Below are positions 26,601-37,209 of a stretch of 64,000 nt of DNA, piece by piece. Under the pieces are notes generated by a model. That model did not search any database and had not been told where the DNA came from. It saw only the letters and a program-made list of their open reading frames with translations. The translations under genes were made by a program, and so were the position numbers. The DNA is from Carallia brachiata (Eukaryota; Streptophyta; Magnoliopsida; Malpighiales; Rhizophoraceae), in contig JADCRB010000067.1 in the NCBI GenBank assembly GCA_021464245.1, positions 1,705,908 to 1,769,907 on the forward strand, given 5' to 3'. Position 1 is the first letter of the stretch. Every line of letters starts with the position of its first letter.

Positions 26601-29600
26601 TTTTTGTCCTCTATTTTATTTTCATTATCATTTAGTCACCGTAAATGTTTGTGTTTCCATCTTATGGTTCTTTAAGATAGGCTTAATAATCTTGATAGTG
26701 GGCCTTCTTCATGAAACACAGAGGCAAATTATTCTGTCCTGTATTCTCAATTGTGTTTGTATTTTTGCATTTTCTCCTCCTTCAATTTTTTGCACATTGC
26801 TTTGCCTATTTGTTAATATTTGGATGCATTAGTCAAGTCTTCAAGTGAGATATATCATGGCTTTTGTAATTGTAGGAGGAATATGGTGTAAACTCTGAAA
26901 TATTTTCCAAAGTATGTAAGGCGAAAGAGAATGAGGAGTAGAGATCATGAAAAGTAGATTCTTGCCTTGGCTCAGGAGATAGTCAGTGACGTCAAGATGG
27001 CAAAGAGTGGTCATTACTGAGGAAAAGGAATCTAAGAAATTTACTTGTACTTGAAGTTTTTGATTATTGAAATGGAAAGGGAAGGGGTGCAGAGGGGGAG
27101 AGGATTGTTGGTGGACTGGGATATGAGGTAGGGTTGGGTGGTGGGTCAACTTTGATATTATGGCACTCAAAATTTTATCTGGGAAAAATTAGAACTCACA
27201 ACTATTAGAAATAGAGAAATGGGAAATTCTTGAATATGGTAGTATTTTATTGGGAAAAAAGCAGAAAAGTAGGTGGCTTTGGAGTGTATTTTTCAAGTAC
27301 TTCTCCAGATGGGTCGAGAGTGAACCTTGGTTTGAGGACAAGCTCCTCTAGCCTGGAGGTCATGTGTTCAAAATATGGGAATAGCCTCTCTATGAAAGTA
27401 AGGGGAGGGTTACATATATTTGACTGACTCTCTTTAGATCCCCAAAATGAGGGAGCTGCATGGATGGGTGCACTTTTTCCTTTTCCTAGATTGGTGAGGA
27501 TGGCTGATTGGTTTTATGCATGCCAGTTTGGTCAGTTTATTCTGAAAAGACATTTCCATCTGTTCTCATTGAGACAGAGCATATGTGCATACAGTTGCTT
27601 GTGCAACATGACAAGGGAAAATTGGTAAATTTCCCTAGTTTTTAAGTTTGTCTGGACTGTAGTGTATAGTTGTCTTACTGGTCTGTGAGTTTACATAATA
27701 ATTATTTTTCTGGCTATTAGCATGTTTTGACGGACTCAGGGTTTTATGTATCTGATTTGCTTAATGAGCTGATTATGTAGAATGCAGTTGCATGTTGCTA
27801 AATATGGAGATTTTGTCCTGTAGATGTTGGAATTTCAGTGCAAGTTGAAAGCCTTCACTGTTTTGCATCCCTCTGTCTCGACCCAAATGAGAAATTGCTG
27901 TTTCAACTTCTTGCCAGTTTTTCTTCACTTCTTGTTCCACTTACCCATGATATCCAGGTTTGATTTGTTCAAACTTATCTGCTTACTTGGTTCATGATGT
28001 TGGCATTTTGCATTTGTTTTCCTGGGATGTGGTTTTTTCAAGTAAAATACTAACAACCTTCAAGCTTCTTCCATTTCTTGGAATATTGATGTCTTAGAAT
28101 CTCTAGATCTGTTTTCTCCTTTTTCAGGATGTAAGAACTGCTGCCATGGGCTGCATTGAAGGTTTATATGCACTATCTCGTCGTGTTGACTGTTTAAGCA
28201 AGAAAAATGGTATTCCACTTTAAACTAAATTATTCACTGAAAATCTCTGTCATCGTTGTGTTCGTTGCTGTATATTGAATGGGATGAATGACAGGGAACA
28301 TTGCAAATTGGAGTCATTTTCTTGATGAACTTTTGGGCCTGATTGTTCAACAAAAGAGGCTTATTCTATCTGACAGAAATTTTCTACCCTCATTTTTTAC
28401 TTCTTTGCTTGGCTCATCCTGTGATAGCCTTCTAGTGCCACAAAATGTTGGACAGAGGTATGCCTTCAATGCATTAGTTCTTCTGCTTCATCCTCGTATT
28501 TCTGCAATTTATATAGATGCTTTCATAGATACAGGCACGAGTTATAGATTTTTGTGGGTTAAAGTTGCAAACAGTGGGGCATGTTCAGGAAACAAAATTG
28601 GATGTCCTTTTCTGCTTGATGCACATCGCTAAAGCTAGTAATCTTTTTCTCCTTTTATGCGGGATTGGCATTATCCCTTTTAAATTTCAAAGCCATCTAC
28701 TCTCACCTTACTTATCTTTCCTTCCCCTTATCATTAATGATCCAAACATCTAATGATGGCACCCATTTACTAGCAGAGGAAAAAATTTCCCTTTGGTGAG
28801 TGATTTGTGGGCAAACCAGAAAATATTGGAACCTTTTTTTGCATCACAGATTTATTGCACATTACTGAAGTATTTGTAAGTATCTGCATCAAGCTTTTAA
28901 TTTGCTGTATCTGCAAATCTTTATTTTATGTTGCTGATGCCTGCCATTGGCCAATCTTGGGCTACTTTTGTTCCCAACTGCACTGCTGTGGGATCATGAT
29001 AAATTTTCATTCCGTCTTTCAGCTAAATAACAATTTTTGATTAATGAGCTTATCGTTTCTTCTTTTTGTTTCTAAATTTCACCCATGCAGGCTCAAATTT
29101 GTAACTTCATTTTCTCTTTTATACGATCATTGTCCTTGCTGCATTTTTCCTAGCTAATTTCAAAAGTCTTTCTTTTTTTCCCTGAATATGCAATTTCAGA
29201 TTTGATCAATGTACAAAGGAGAAGATTCTTGCTTTTGTCTTGGGTTGTGCACTCCAACTTTCTGGATATGCGAAGGTTTGTTGTCTTTTATATATTCCAT
29301 GACATTTGTGGTTTTGCTTCAGGCACAGAAAATGCTTTAGGGCAGAAAACATTTATCCTTAGGGTTCACTCTTCTGTATTGTTGTGGTTAGAGAAGCGTC
29401 GGTTAGCGAAGCGTTTTATAGATAGATTTATTGGGATGGTCATCTTTGGCAGCTTGTGATTATATCTTCGCTCAAAGGATTGGGTAACTCAATAATCCGT
29501 TTTAAGGATATTGAGTCATTGTTGTCTCAACTTCTGAAAAGACGCAGTCAGTGGCATTTTGAAGAGGAATTATTCAGGAAATTGTCCAAAACTGAAATCA

Positions 29601-32600
29601 AGATTCTGTGCCTTCTACTGGAGGTAATTCCTGATATGTGTATCTTTACATAATTCTTGTGCATGCAGAATTTTGTATCATAATTTTTGCTTAATTGGAC
29701 TTCCTTCATGTGGCTGCATTAGATCTGTGCTACGCCTTCCTCATTTGGAGGACATGCCTGCGAAGATTTTATGTTAAGGGCTTTACAAGTAAGAGCTGTT
29801 TACAGCTTATCTGCATAGTTTACTTGGTATCAACACGTTTGTGTTATATGAGCTGATATTTTGCTTTGGATTGCCTGGTCTTCAGTTAGATGGGCTGTCT
29901 TCAGAACAACCTGCAATCTTAGATCCTTGCGTGACTGTTCTGCAGAGGCTAACAAATCAATTTTACAGAGGGTTGACGTCTGAGAAACAGGTTGCCCTTC
30001 ATGTTCAAAACTCTGCTTGATACCTTAAAAGATTAGACTTGTGGAATGCTGGAAATATGCATTTGTGTTAGGCATGCCATTAAAGGAAAAAAGATTGCTA
30101 TTTCTTTTTTGTGGCCATATGAGATGAATATAGGATACTATCATTTGCTCAAGGACTGGAATATCTTAATCGTCTTGTTATTTATTTATGCTTTTTATTG
30201 TTTTGATCAGGACCACCTTTTTCGCGAGCTTGTTTTCTTGTTCAGGAATGCTAATGGAGACATACAAAATGCAACAAGGGAGGCTTTGCTGCGCTTAAAT
30301 GTTTGTTCTTTTCTTCTCCAAGTTTAAAGCCTTTCTGTTTGTTGACTAAGTTAAAGTAACTGGCAATTTCTTTACGTTTGGTTTCTGCTATCTTGTGAAT
30401 ATTAGTAGCTTCAGTTCTTCAGCTAGGCATGATTTTGAAGACCAAACCAAGAAAATAATTGCTTACTAACAAAGGTTTGACCTAAATATTTTGCACCCTT
30501 GTGGAGGGTGTTTGCAATAAGTTTAATGTTCTTTAAGTTATGTTGGATACATGTGGACTTCGATGTCTGCAATTGAAAAGTTCTAGTCAGCTTTCGATTG
30601 CTTAAGTTTAACATACATTAAATATTGGGGAGTGAAGTGTCTTTGTGTTCTTGAAGAGCATGTGGTGGGGAACCTCAAAGCGATACTTCTGTGCAATTCT
30701 AACATTCAAGTCCTTGTACAAATGAACTTCCGAAACAAAATGATGGCTCATCGCAGAAATTTGATCTATGCTGGGTGCACTAGACCATAATGGCCCTTTT
30801 TCTTCTGGCTTCTAACTTTCCTTGCGCATATGGATTTCAGAGATGAAATAATGGCTCATCTCAGAAGTTCTTTGACAGCAACATCTATTTTAGGTGCACA
30901 AGACCTTAATGGAACTTGTTATTCTGTCACCTAGACCTTAACGGCAATTGTTCTTCTGTCACCTACCTTATGGTCACTTGTTCTTCTAGTACCAGAATTC
31001 AGATAACAGTAGTCCAGACTAAAATAGGCAAGGGAAAGTAGACACAAGCTCCAAATTGATAATAGAGATCCAGATTCTCTGTTTTGTTACAGTGGACAAG
31101 CCGATTTGATTGTCCTTGGATGGCTTAGTCAGCTTTACAATCTGAGATAAACAGTAAATAGAGTGTGTGTGATCATTTAGAATGCAGGGTTCTGTCAGCC
31201 ATTGACTGGATAATTTTCAATGATGCAGATTGCTTGTTCTACAATAGACCAGACGCTTGGTCTCATACTCAACCCTGGAACTCCCATGAGAAGTTTAGCA
31301 GATGGGAAGAAAAAGAAATCAAAAGTACACCAGATATCCAACTCAAATTTTAACATGGTTTCAGGAGAAAGTGCTCTTTGTTTACTGAGCTCCCTTCTCA
31401 ACATACTCATTTTGAAGAAAGATATAGCTGACAGGTCTTTTGAAATTTCTGATTCTTAGCTGTAAGTTATTACCATCATGGTCTGTCTTCCTGATAAACT
31501 CTGATCTGTTCAATGTTTTAGGGATTTACTTTTAGGACCCTTGTTTGATCTTCTTGGGCAAATTGTCTCGGATGAGTGGGTACCTGCCCAAGCTTCATCT
31601 GAAGTCGACCAAACTACTTTGAGCACAATATCTTACATTCAACAGACACTGTTGTTGGTACTGGAGAACATTATAGCTTCACTCGTCAATGCTATTCCGT
31701 TGAAGGTATGCATCTATTCTGATGTGTAAAGTTGGGCCTGCCAGTTTTGTTTCCTGCTTAGTGACTCATCCCCACTGCAGGAAGACGTATCAAAAAAAGT
31801 TGACATCAAAATGCTGGTCAAGTGTGCCCATTCTGCAAATGATGGAGTTACCCGCAATCATGTGTTTACACTGCTAACTTCAATTGCAAAGGTCTTTCCT
31901 GACAAGATTGTGAAGCATATGTGGGATATACTTACTGCCGTTGGAGAATCAACCTTGACCCAGGTTTTTTAACATATCTGTTGGTCTTATACAAGCTGCA
32001 TTAGACTGACTTTTATCTGGCCTTGGGGCACTCTCATGTCTGTCCACATCTCTCTTCTCATTCAATATTTTGGTGTTCTGTGCTCCATTGGTAGTGAAAG
32101 TGGTTTTGAAATTTATACACCTTTTTGCAAGCTGGTAGTTTGAATCTCTCATCTAAAAGAAAATTTCCCTGAGTTATGGCATAAACAAATATTAGAAAGA
32201 TATGACAATCTTTGAAGTGATTAATTGGAGTTAAGGTGTTTGCTAATTTTTTCTCCCCCCCCCCCCCCCCCAAAAAAAAAAAAATTGCATAGATTGACAG
32301 CCATTCGCAACATGTATTCGAGGATCTTATATCTGCAGCCATTCCTTGTTGGCTGTCTGAGGCAGAAAACATGGACAAACTGCTTCAGGTAATAATCAAT
32401 TTGTTTTTAGTAGCGTGCACCTCTTTTCCATTTATTCTGAGGCAACTGTTTTGAAATTAATCTTCCAGTTCTCTCCGTATGTCCAGATTTTTGTGAACGT
32501 GTTGCCTGAAATTGCTGAACATAGGAGGTTGTCTATTGTTGTGTACCTGTTGAGGTAATAATAATACCAAAGATGTTACTGTTACTTTTCTGTTGCTTCT

Positions 32601-35600
32601 TTCAATTTCTTTTCCAATGGTCGTGCTTTTCAACAGGACTTTGGGAGAACGTAATAGCTTAGCTTCATTGCTCATCCTTCTTTTCCGGTCCTTAGTTTCG
32701 AGGAGAGGACCATCTTTCCTGGATAATGCCCATGCTTCTGATAATCTGATTTATTCCTTACAAAGAGAGTGGGAGTACACCTTTGCAGTGCAGCTGTGTG
32801 AGCAATATTCATTTGTCATATGGCTTCCCTCCCTTGTTATGCTACTTCAACTCATAGGAACGGAAAATCTGTGCCTAGAATTTTGTATGGAATTGTTACT
32901 AGCTATGGAATTTATTTTGCACAAACTGCAAGATCCAGAATTCTCATTCAAGCTTGAATCAAGTGAAGATTCAGTTGTCATTCAGGTGCTGATCAATTTA
33001 CATTACATCTTTTATTTACATTTTTACATCATAGCAAAATTTAGAAGCCCTTGGGGGGCATTTTGGTGCAATTGGTAAGGCAGCTCTGCTTGCTGTCTTC
33101 TGGCAATTTGTTTACCCAACTTCTCAGAGCTAAAAATGTAGGAAATGTTAAAGTTTACAAGAGTGATTGAGGCCATTTGTTACTTATAGAGAAATAGGCC
33201 TGTTCACTTCATTTCTCGACTTCATCAATTACTTTTTTTTTTTTTTTTGGACAAATGAGTTCTTTTAGGGGAGGTGGGGATTCCTTCCCCCAACCTGGGC
33301 TTGAGGTGGCTGGTGTGCTAAAGCCTGATGGTTTCATTAGATATTAGAACATTACCTGTCAAATTGATGGTAGAACATTTGAAACTGGTGCAGCATTACT
33401 CCTGTAATGCATCAACTTATTGGTGCCCCATAGACATGATAGTCCTTTCTTTACTCTTTTGGAAGAACAAAATCCACAAAGATCACTATTGGGATATTCT
33501 TTAGGTTATTTCATTAACTCCTTATCTTTGTTTTACCACGACAAAATTATTTTGTTTATTTACATCTTCTGGTAGTTGGTGTGATTCTGAATCAGTTTTG
33601 TGTATGCTCATTCGCAGAGAACTCTTCAAGAGATAATGGAGCATGTTGTTATTTGTCTGCAACCTATCTTGGTGAGAACAAAGCAAGCAAGCATCCCCTT
33701 TGTAGTAAGGAAACAATTAAAAGAGAGCATCATTCTGTTTTGAGGTCTATTACAACAGTTATGATCCCCTCAGCATACTTCGGAGGCATTAGAAGTTTGA
33801 TTGGCCATTCAGATGGAGATGTGCAAAAGAAGGTACATGGTTATATGTTCTTTTTTTTAGGGGGTGGGGGTGGGGGTGGGGAAGGGGGTATATTGGAGTT
33901 AGAAGCCTACATATTGTGGTAATTAAAGGGAATTAGTTTTGAACATCCAACCTCTCCCCAAGAGCTCTTGTGGTACTTACTGTATCCATTAGCTAGCCAA
34001 GTATCAGTCCATCTTTATTCTTCATCCTACCCATTCTATTATTTAGAGTTACCTCACAATGTCACTTAACTGTTAGGCAATGAATTTTGCACGTAATTTA
34101 TGGAAATTTCCGTTTGATAACCAGCTTCCCAGTGCATGTTACTGGATGGCATTCAATACATGTGTCACAGGTTACCAATAGATGTATAGTGTCAGCTAAA
34201 AAGTGTCTGAGTATGTGTTCTGGCATAAATGATCTGTAATTGTTTTGACTTACATATTTTTGCTCTATGTAGGGTCTTGGGCTTTTATGTGAGACATTAA
34301 GGAATCTTGACTCAATCAGAACAAAAGAAATGAAGAGGAGAGCAGTCAATGACAATTCAACAGCTGACTGGCTCTATTTGGAGGAGAACTCCCTTGAATC
34401 TCTTCATACAATGTGTTTGGAAATTGTTCGATTAGTTGACAACACAATGGATGAATCAGATACTTCCCTGAAAGTGTCGGCTGTTTCTGCACTTGAACTT
34501 TTGGCCCGGGCCTTTTCTTCCAATTATTCCGTCTTCAGCAATTGTCTTCCATCTATTGCCAAAGGAATTAGTTCGAAGAATTTTGCCACCTCTTCTAGCT
34601 GCCTGCGAACGACAGGTGCTTTAATCGATGTGCTTGGGCCAAAAGCATTAGCTGAACTTCCTATTATAATGGAGAATATCATCAAGAAATCTGGTGAATT
34701 GGGGTGCTTAAATGTTGAGACTACATATGCTAGTCGTGACAAATCTGCTGCTGCATTATCAAGTCTCAAAGAATCTCTTATGCAGTCTGTTATTGTTAGT
34801 TTGGAAGCAATTATAGAAAAACTTGGTGGATTTTTGAATCCGTATCTTGAAGATATTGTAAGACTTATTGTACTTAATCCCTTGTATATATTGGGATCAA
34901 AACCCAAACTAAAACTAAAGGCTGATGTGATACGGCGTCTCTTGACTGAGAAAATCCCTGTGAGTTCCCATAGACTGCTTGTTGTGTTTATGTAATTTCT
35001 CATTGCAGGCAATAATTTTTTATTTTGTTTTCCAGGTTCGACTAGCACTGCCTGCTATATTAAAAATATATTCCATGGCTGTGGAGTCGGGCGATTCAAG
35101 TGTGCAAATTGCTTTTGAGATGCTTGCAAGCTTAATTGGTACAATGGATAAATCAGCTGTTGCTGGATATCATGGAAAGATTTTTGATCATTGCTTGCAT
35201 TGCCTTGATCTTCGCCGTCAGCACCCAGTTTCAATTAAACATATTGATGTCGTAGAGAGAAGCATCATCAATGCAATTACTACTCTGACAATGAAGCTTA
35301 CAGAGACTATGTTCAAGCCTCTTTTCATTAGAAGCATAGAATGGGCAGAGTCACATGTTGAAGAAACATCTAGTCAGTGGGGTCCGACTTTAGATAGGGC
35401 TATATCTTTCTATGGGCTGTTGAACAAACTTGCTGAGAGCCATCGGTGAGTCATAATGTGCTTAAATTTTTTCTGTTGTCTATTCAATCTTCAGCTCTTA
35501 AAAGAATCTGAATAGTACCTTCTTATTTTTGTTATGCATATATGTAACTTGCAACTCCATATTACCAACTTATGCATTTTTGGGCCTTTTGTGGGTGGCC

Positions 35601-37209
35601 AAAATTATCATCGTCACAAAGTCATGAGCATTTGTTATATCTTCAGTGCGAGAATCACATACATCATTATCTATTCTGCTTTGATATGAAAGTTTCTCTT
35701 GATTTGTGACTTTATTAGGGTGCAATTTAAGTGCGTTATCCTGTTTACTTTTATTAGGATGGTTAGAAATGAATTGAGGAATTAAAAATATATATATGAT
35801 AAATCAAATTATTTTGAGATCATCTATGTACGTCATTTCATTTGAAATGTTATCATTCTTTTGTTTAGGTCTCTGTTTGTTCCTTACTTCAAATATTTAC
35901 TTGAGGGCTGTGTACGGCATCTTTCTGGTGCTGGAGGCCTTGAGAATACTACATTGGCTCGAAAGAAGAAGAAGGCTAAGGTTCAAGAAACGGGACATGA
36001 TGTAAAAGGGGAAGACAACTCACGATCACTTAAAAGCTGGCATCTCAGGGCTTTGGTCATATCAGCCTTACATAAATGTTTTCTGTTTGACAAAGGGAGT
36101 CTGAAGTTTCTTGACTCATCAAATTTCCAGGCAAGTTGATCTTTACTTTCAGCCCTCTCAGGTTTTAGCACGTGTATATGATGAAAAAAAAAAAGACTTG
36201 TAATTGCAGAATTTCACTGTTTATTATTGCTTCCTTCAACTTTGATTGTATCAATATGCTTGGAGGAACTAGATGCTCCATTCATGCTTCTTACAAAGGG
36301 ATTTTGCCTTTTAATTCTTTGCTGTCATCCCATATGTGAAGTACTTGTTTACAGTTATGAGTTCATAACTAGCGGTATGAAGTAATTTCTATGAATTCTA
36401 AGAAGCAAATAATGCACAGCCATCTGTTAATGCGGTGACTGCAGGAGTGAGTTTGCTTTTGTTAAGATGATTTTCCAACCAGGTTAAAAGAATATATGTT
36501 TAACTTTATTGCATGTGAAATCTCCGTTGATGTGTTGTAAACCTTGCTGAAGCAGACTTGCTGCTTATTATATATTCCCTTGGAAGCAACCAAAGTTTAT
36601 CTGAACGTGCAAGTGATATGGAGTTGCCCCTTCATTGATATGTCTTTTGTTGATTCATTATGCTTTTATGCTCTTTCAGGTGTTGTTGAAGCCTATTGTC
36701 TCACAACTTACTGCAGAACGCCCAGCATCTCTGGCAGATCATCCAGAAATTCCATCTGTTGAGGAAGTTGATGAATCGTTGGTCGTGTGCATTGGTCAAA
36801 TGGCTGTCACTGCAGGATCTGACCTTCTGTGGAAGCCGCTGAACCATGAGGTGATACTTGAGTAACAGATTTCTCTTCTCCATCCCACACTGCTGCCAGC
36901 TACCTGGCGGTATTTTATTTGCATAAAGTATAATTCTGCTGACTTATGACATACACAATTATTGGCATGCCACAGGTATTATTACAAACTCGGAGTGAGA
37001 AGATGCGATCTCGAATTTTAGGGTTACGAATTGTGAAGTTTCTTCTGGATAACCTGAAGGAAGAATATTTGGTACTCCTACCAGAAACTATTCCATTCCT
37101 CGGTGAATTGCTTGAGGACGTAGAGCTGCCTGTCAAGTCCCTAGCACAGGATATTCTCAAGGAGATGGAGTCCATGAGCGGCGAAAGCCTTCGGCAGTAT
37201 CTCATGTGA
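19479..37209 (+). CDS. UTP10: U3 snoRNA-associated protein 10 (UTP10/HEATR1 family), about 39 exons
   Basis: UTP10/HEATR1 is a large HEAT-repeat protein of the t-UTP part of the 90S pre-ribosome; it acts in the nucleolus in 18S rRNA processing and rDNA transcription. The ATG at 19,479 opens [14 protein letters not shown], the plant family N-terminus, and all but one exon join in frame to the TGA at 37,207-37,209. The summed exons give about 2,147 residues, close to plant and human homologues (about 2,140-2,200). The U3snoRNP10 domain should fall around residues 200-400 (exons 5-9) and the BP28CT domain around 1,780-1,950 (exons 36-37), by comparison with HEATR1. HEAT-like helices fill the rest. 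Oddities: exon 34 lacks one base near 33,731, causing a stop nine codons later, and intron 37 has a GC donor. Everything else is intact, so I treat it as the functional gene with a possible sequence error or null allele. Confidence 0.9.
23844..30300 (+). other. UTP10: UTP10 exon map, exons 14-27
   Basis: Exons: 23844-23983, 24088-24180, 24747-24927, 25950-26038, 26139-26294, 26424-26583, 27824-27957, 28128-28209, 28295-28457, 29200-29275, 29453-29623, 29723-29788, 29886-29990, 30211-30300. Phases agree throughout. Exon 18 could instead start three bases later at a second AG (26,142). Exon 24 uses the AG at 29,451-29,452, which restores the conserved SSLKGLG block. An upstream AG would run into a stop. 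Confidence 0.75.
27290..27480 (+). mobile_element. Degenerate tRNA-derived SINE in UTP10 intron 19
   Basis: The stretch reads GGAGGTCATGTGTTCAAAAT (decayed B box, consensus GGTTCGAATC), GGGAATAGCCTCTCTATGAA, a decayed AAGGGTAAGGCTGCGTACA-like part, GATCCCCAAAATG, then GGAGCTGCATGGATGGGTGC and a T-rich tail. The order B box, AATAGCCTCT, CATGCACCGGG-like end matches the widespread plant SINEs of the Au/TS type. The A box is not clear. Family naming needs a database search. Confidence 0.6.
30840..30990 (+). repeat. Degenerate minisatellite in UTP10 intron 27
   Basis: Three to four imperfect copies of a unit containing GACCTTAATGG, CTTGTT and TTCTGTCACCTA follow each other. Just upstream, AATGGCTCATC(G/T)CAGAA occurs twice (from about 30,742 and 30,849). 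Unit length is about 35-100 bp depending on how it is cut. No coding role. Confidence 0.55.
32255..32284. repeat. C17-A13 homopolymer pair in UTP10 intron 30
   Basis: Seventeen C residues are followed directly by thirteen A residues, nine bases before the exon-31 acceptor. The C tract lies where the polypyrimidine tract of this intron should be, with the A run between it and the acceptor AG. The exact length is likely to be polymorphic or uncertain in assembly. Confidence 0.9.
33860..33888 (+). repeat. G-quadruplex-prone tract in UTP10 intron 34
   Basis: Successive runs of five, five, five, four and five G residues separated by T, T, T and AA form a near-perfect (G4-5 N1-2) motif on the coding strand, 28 bp after the exon-34 donor. 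It should be able to fold as a DNA or RNA G-quadruplex. No function is shown. Confidence 0.8.
36131..36136 (+). other. UTP10: GC-AG splice donor of UTP10 intron 37
   Basis: Exon 37 ends TTCCAG and is followed by GCAAGT. The next exon begins after CTTTCAG at 36,680, and the phase is kept. GCAAGT is the standard sequence of the minor GC donor class. No GT donor nearby preserves the frame. Confidence 0.8.

Larger units (their letters stand above)
31229..37209 (+). other. UTP10: UTP10 exon map, exons 28-39
   Basis: Exons: 31229-31434, 31522-31705, 31781-31963, 32293-32388, 32487-32554, 32637-32985, 33618-33832, 34273-34959, 35036-35445, 35869-36130, 36680-36850, 36976-37209. Exon 32 could begin 18 bases earlier in frame (32,469), adding six residues. 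Exon 34 carries the frameshift. Exon 35 (687 bp) is the largest. The donor after exon 37 is GC rather than GT. Confidence 0.8.

Noticed and set aside
33050..33320. Possible second SINE in UTP10 intron 33, from a GTGCAATTGGTAAGG word like a tRNA A box
   Set aside because: No B box or SINE body follows; one short word is not enough.
34524..35048. 174-codon open frame on the minus strand
   Set aside because: It lies opposite UTP10 exons 35-36 and has no family resemblance; it is a shadow of the real coding strand.
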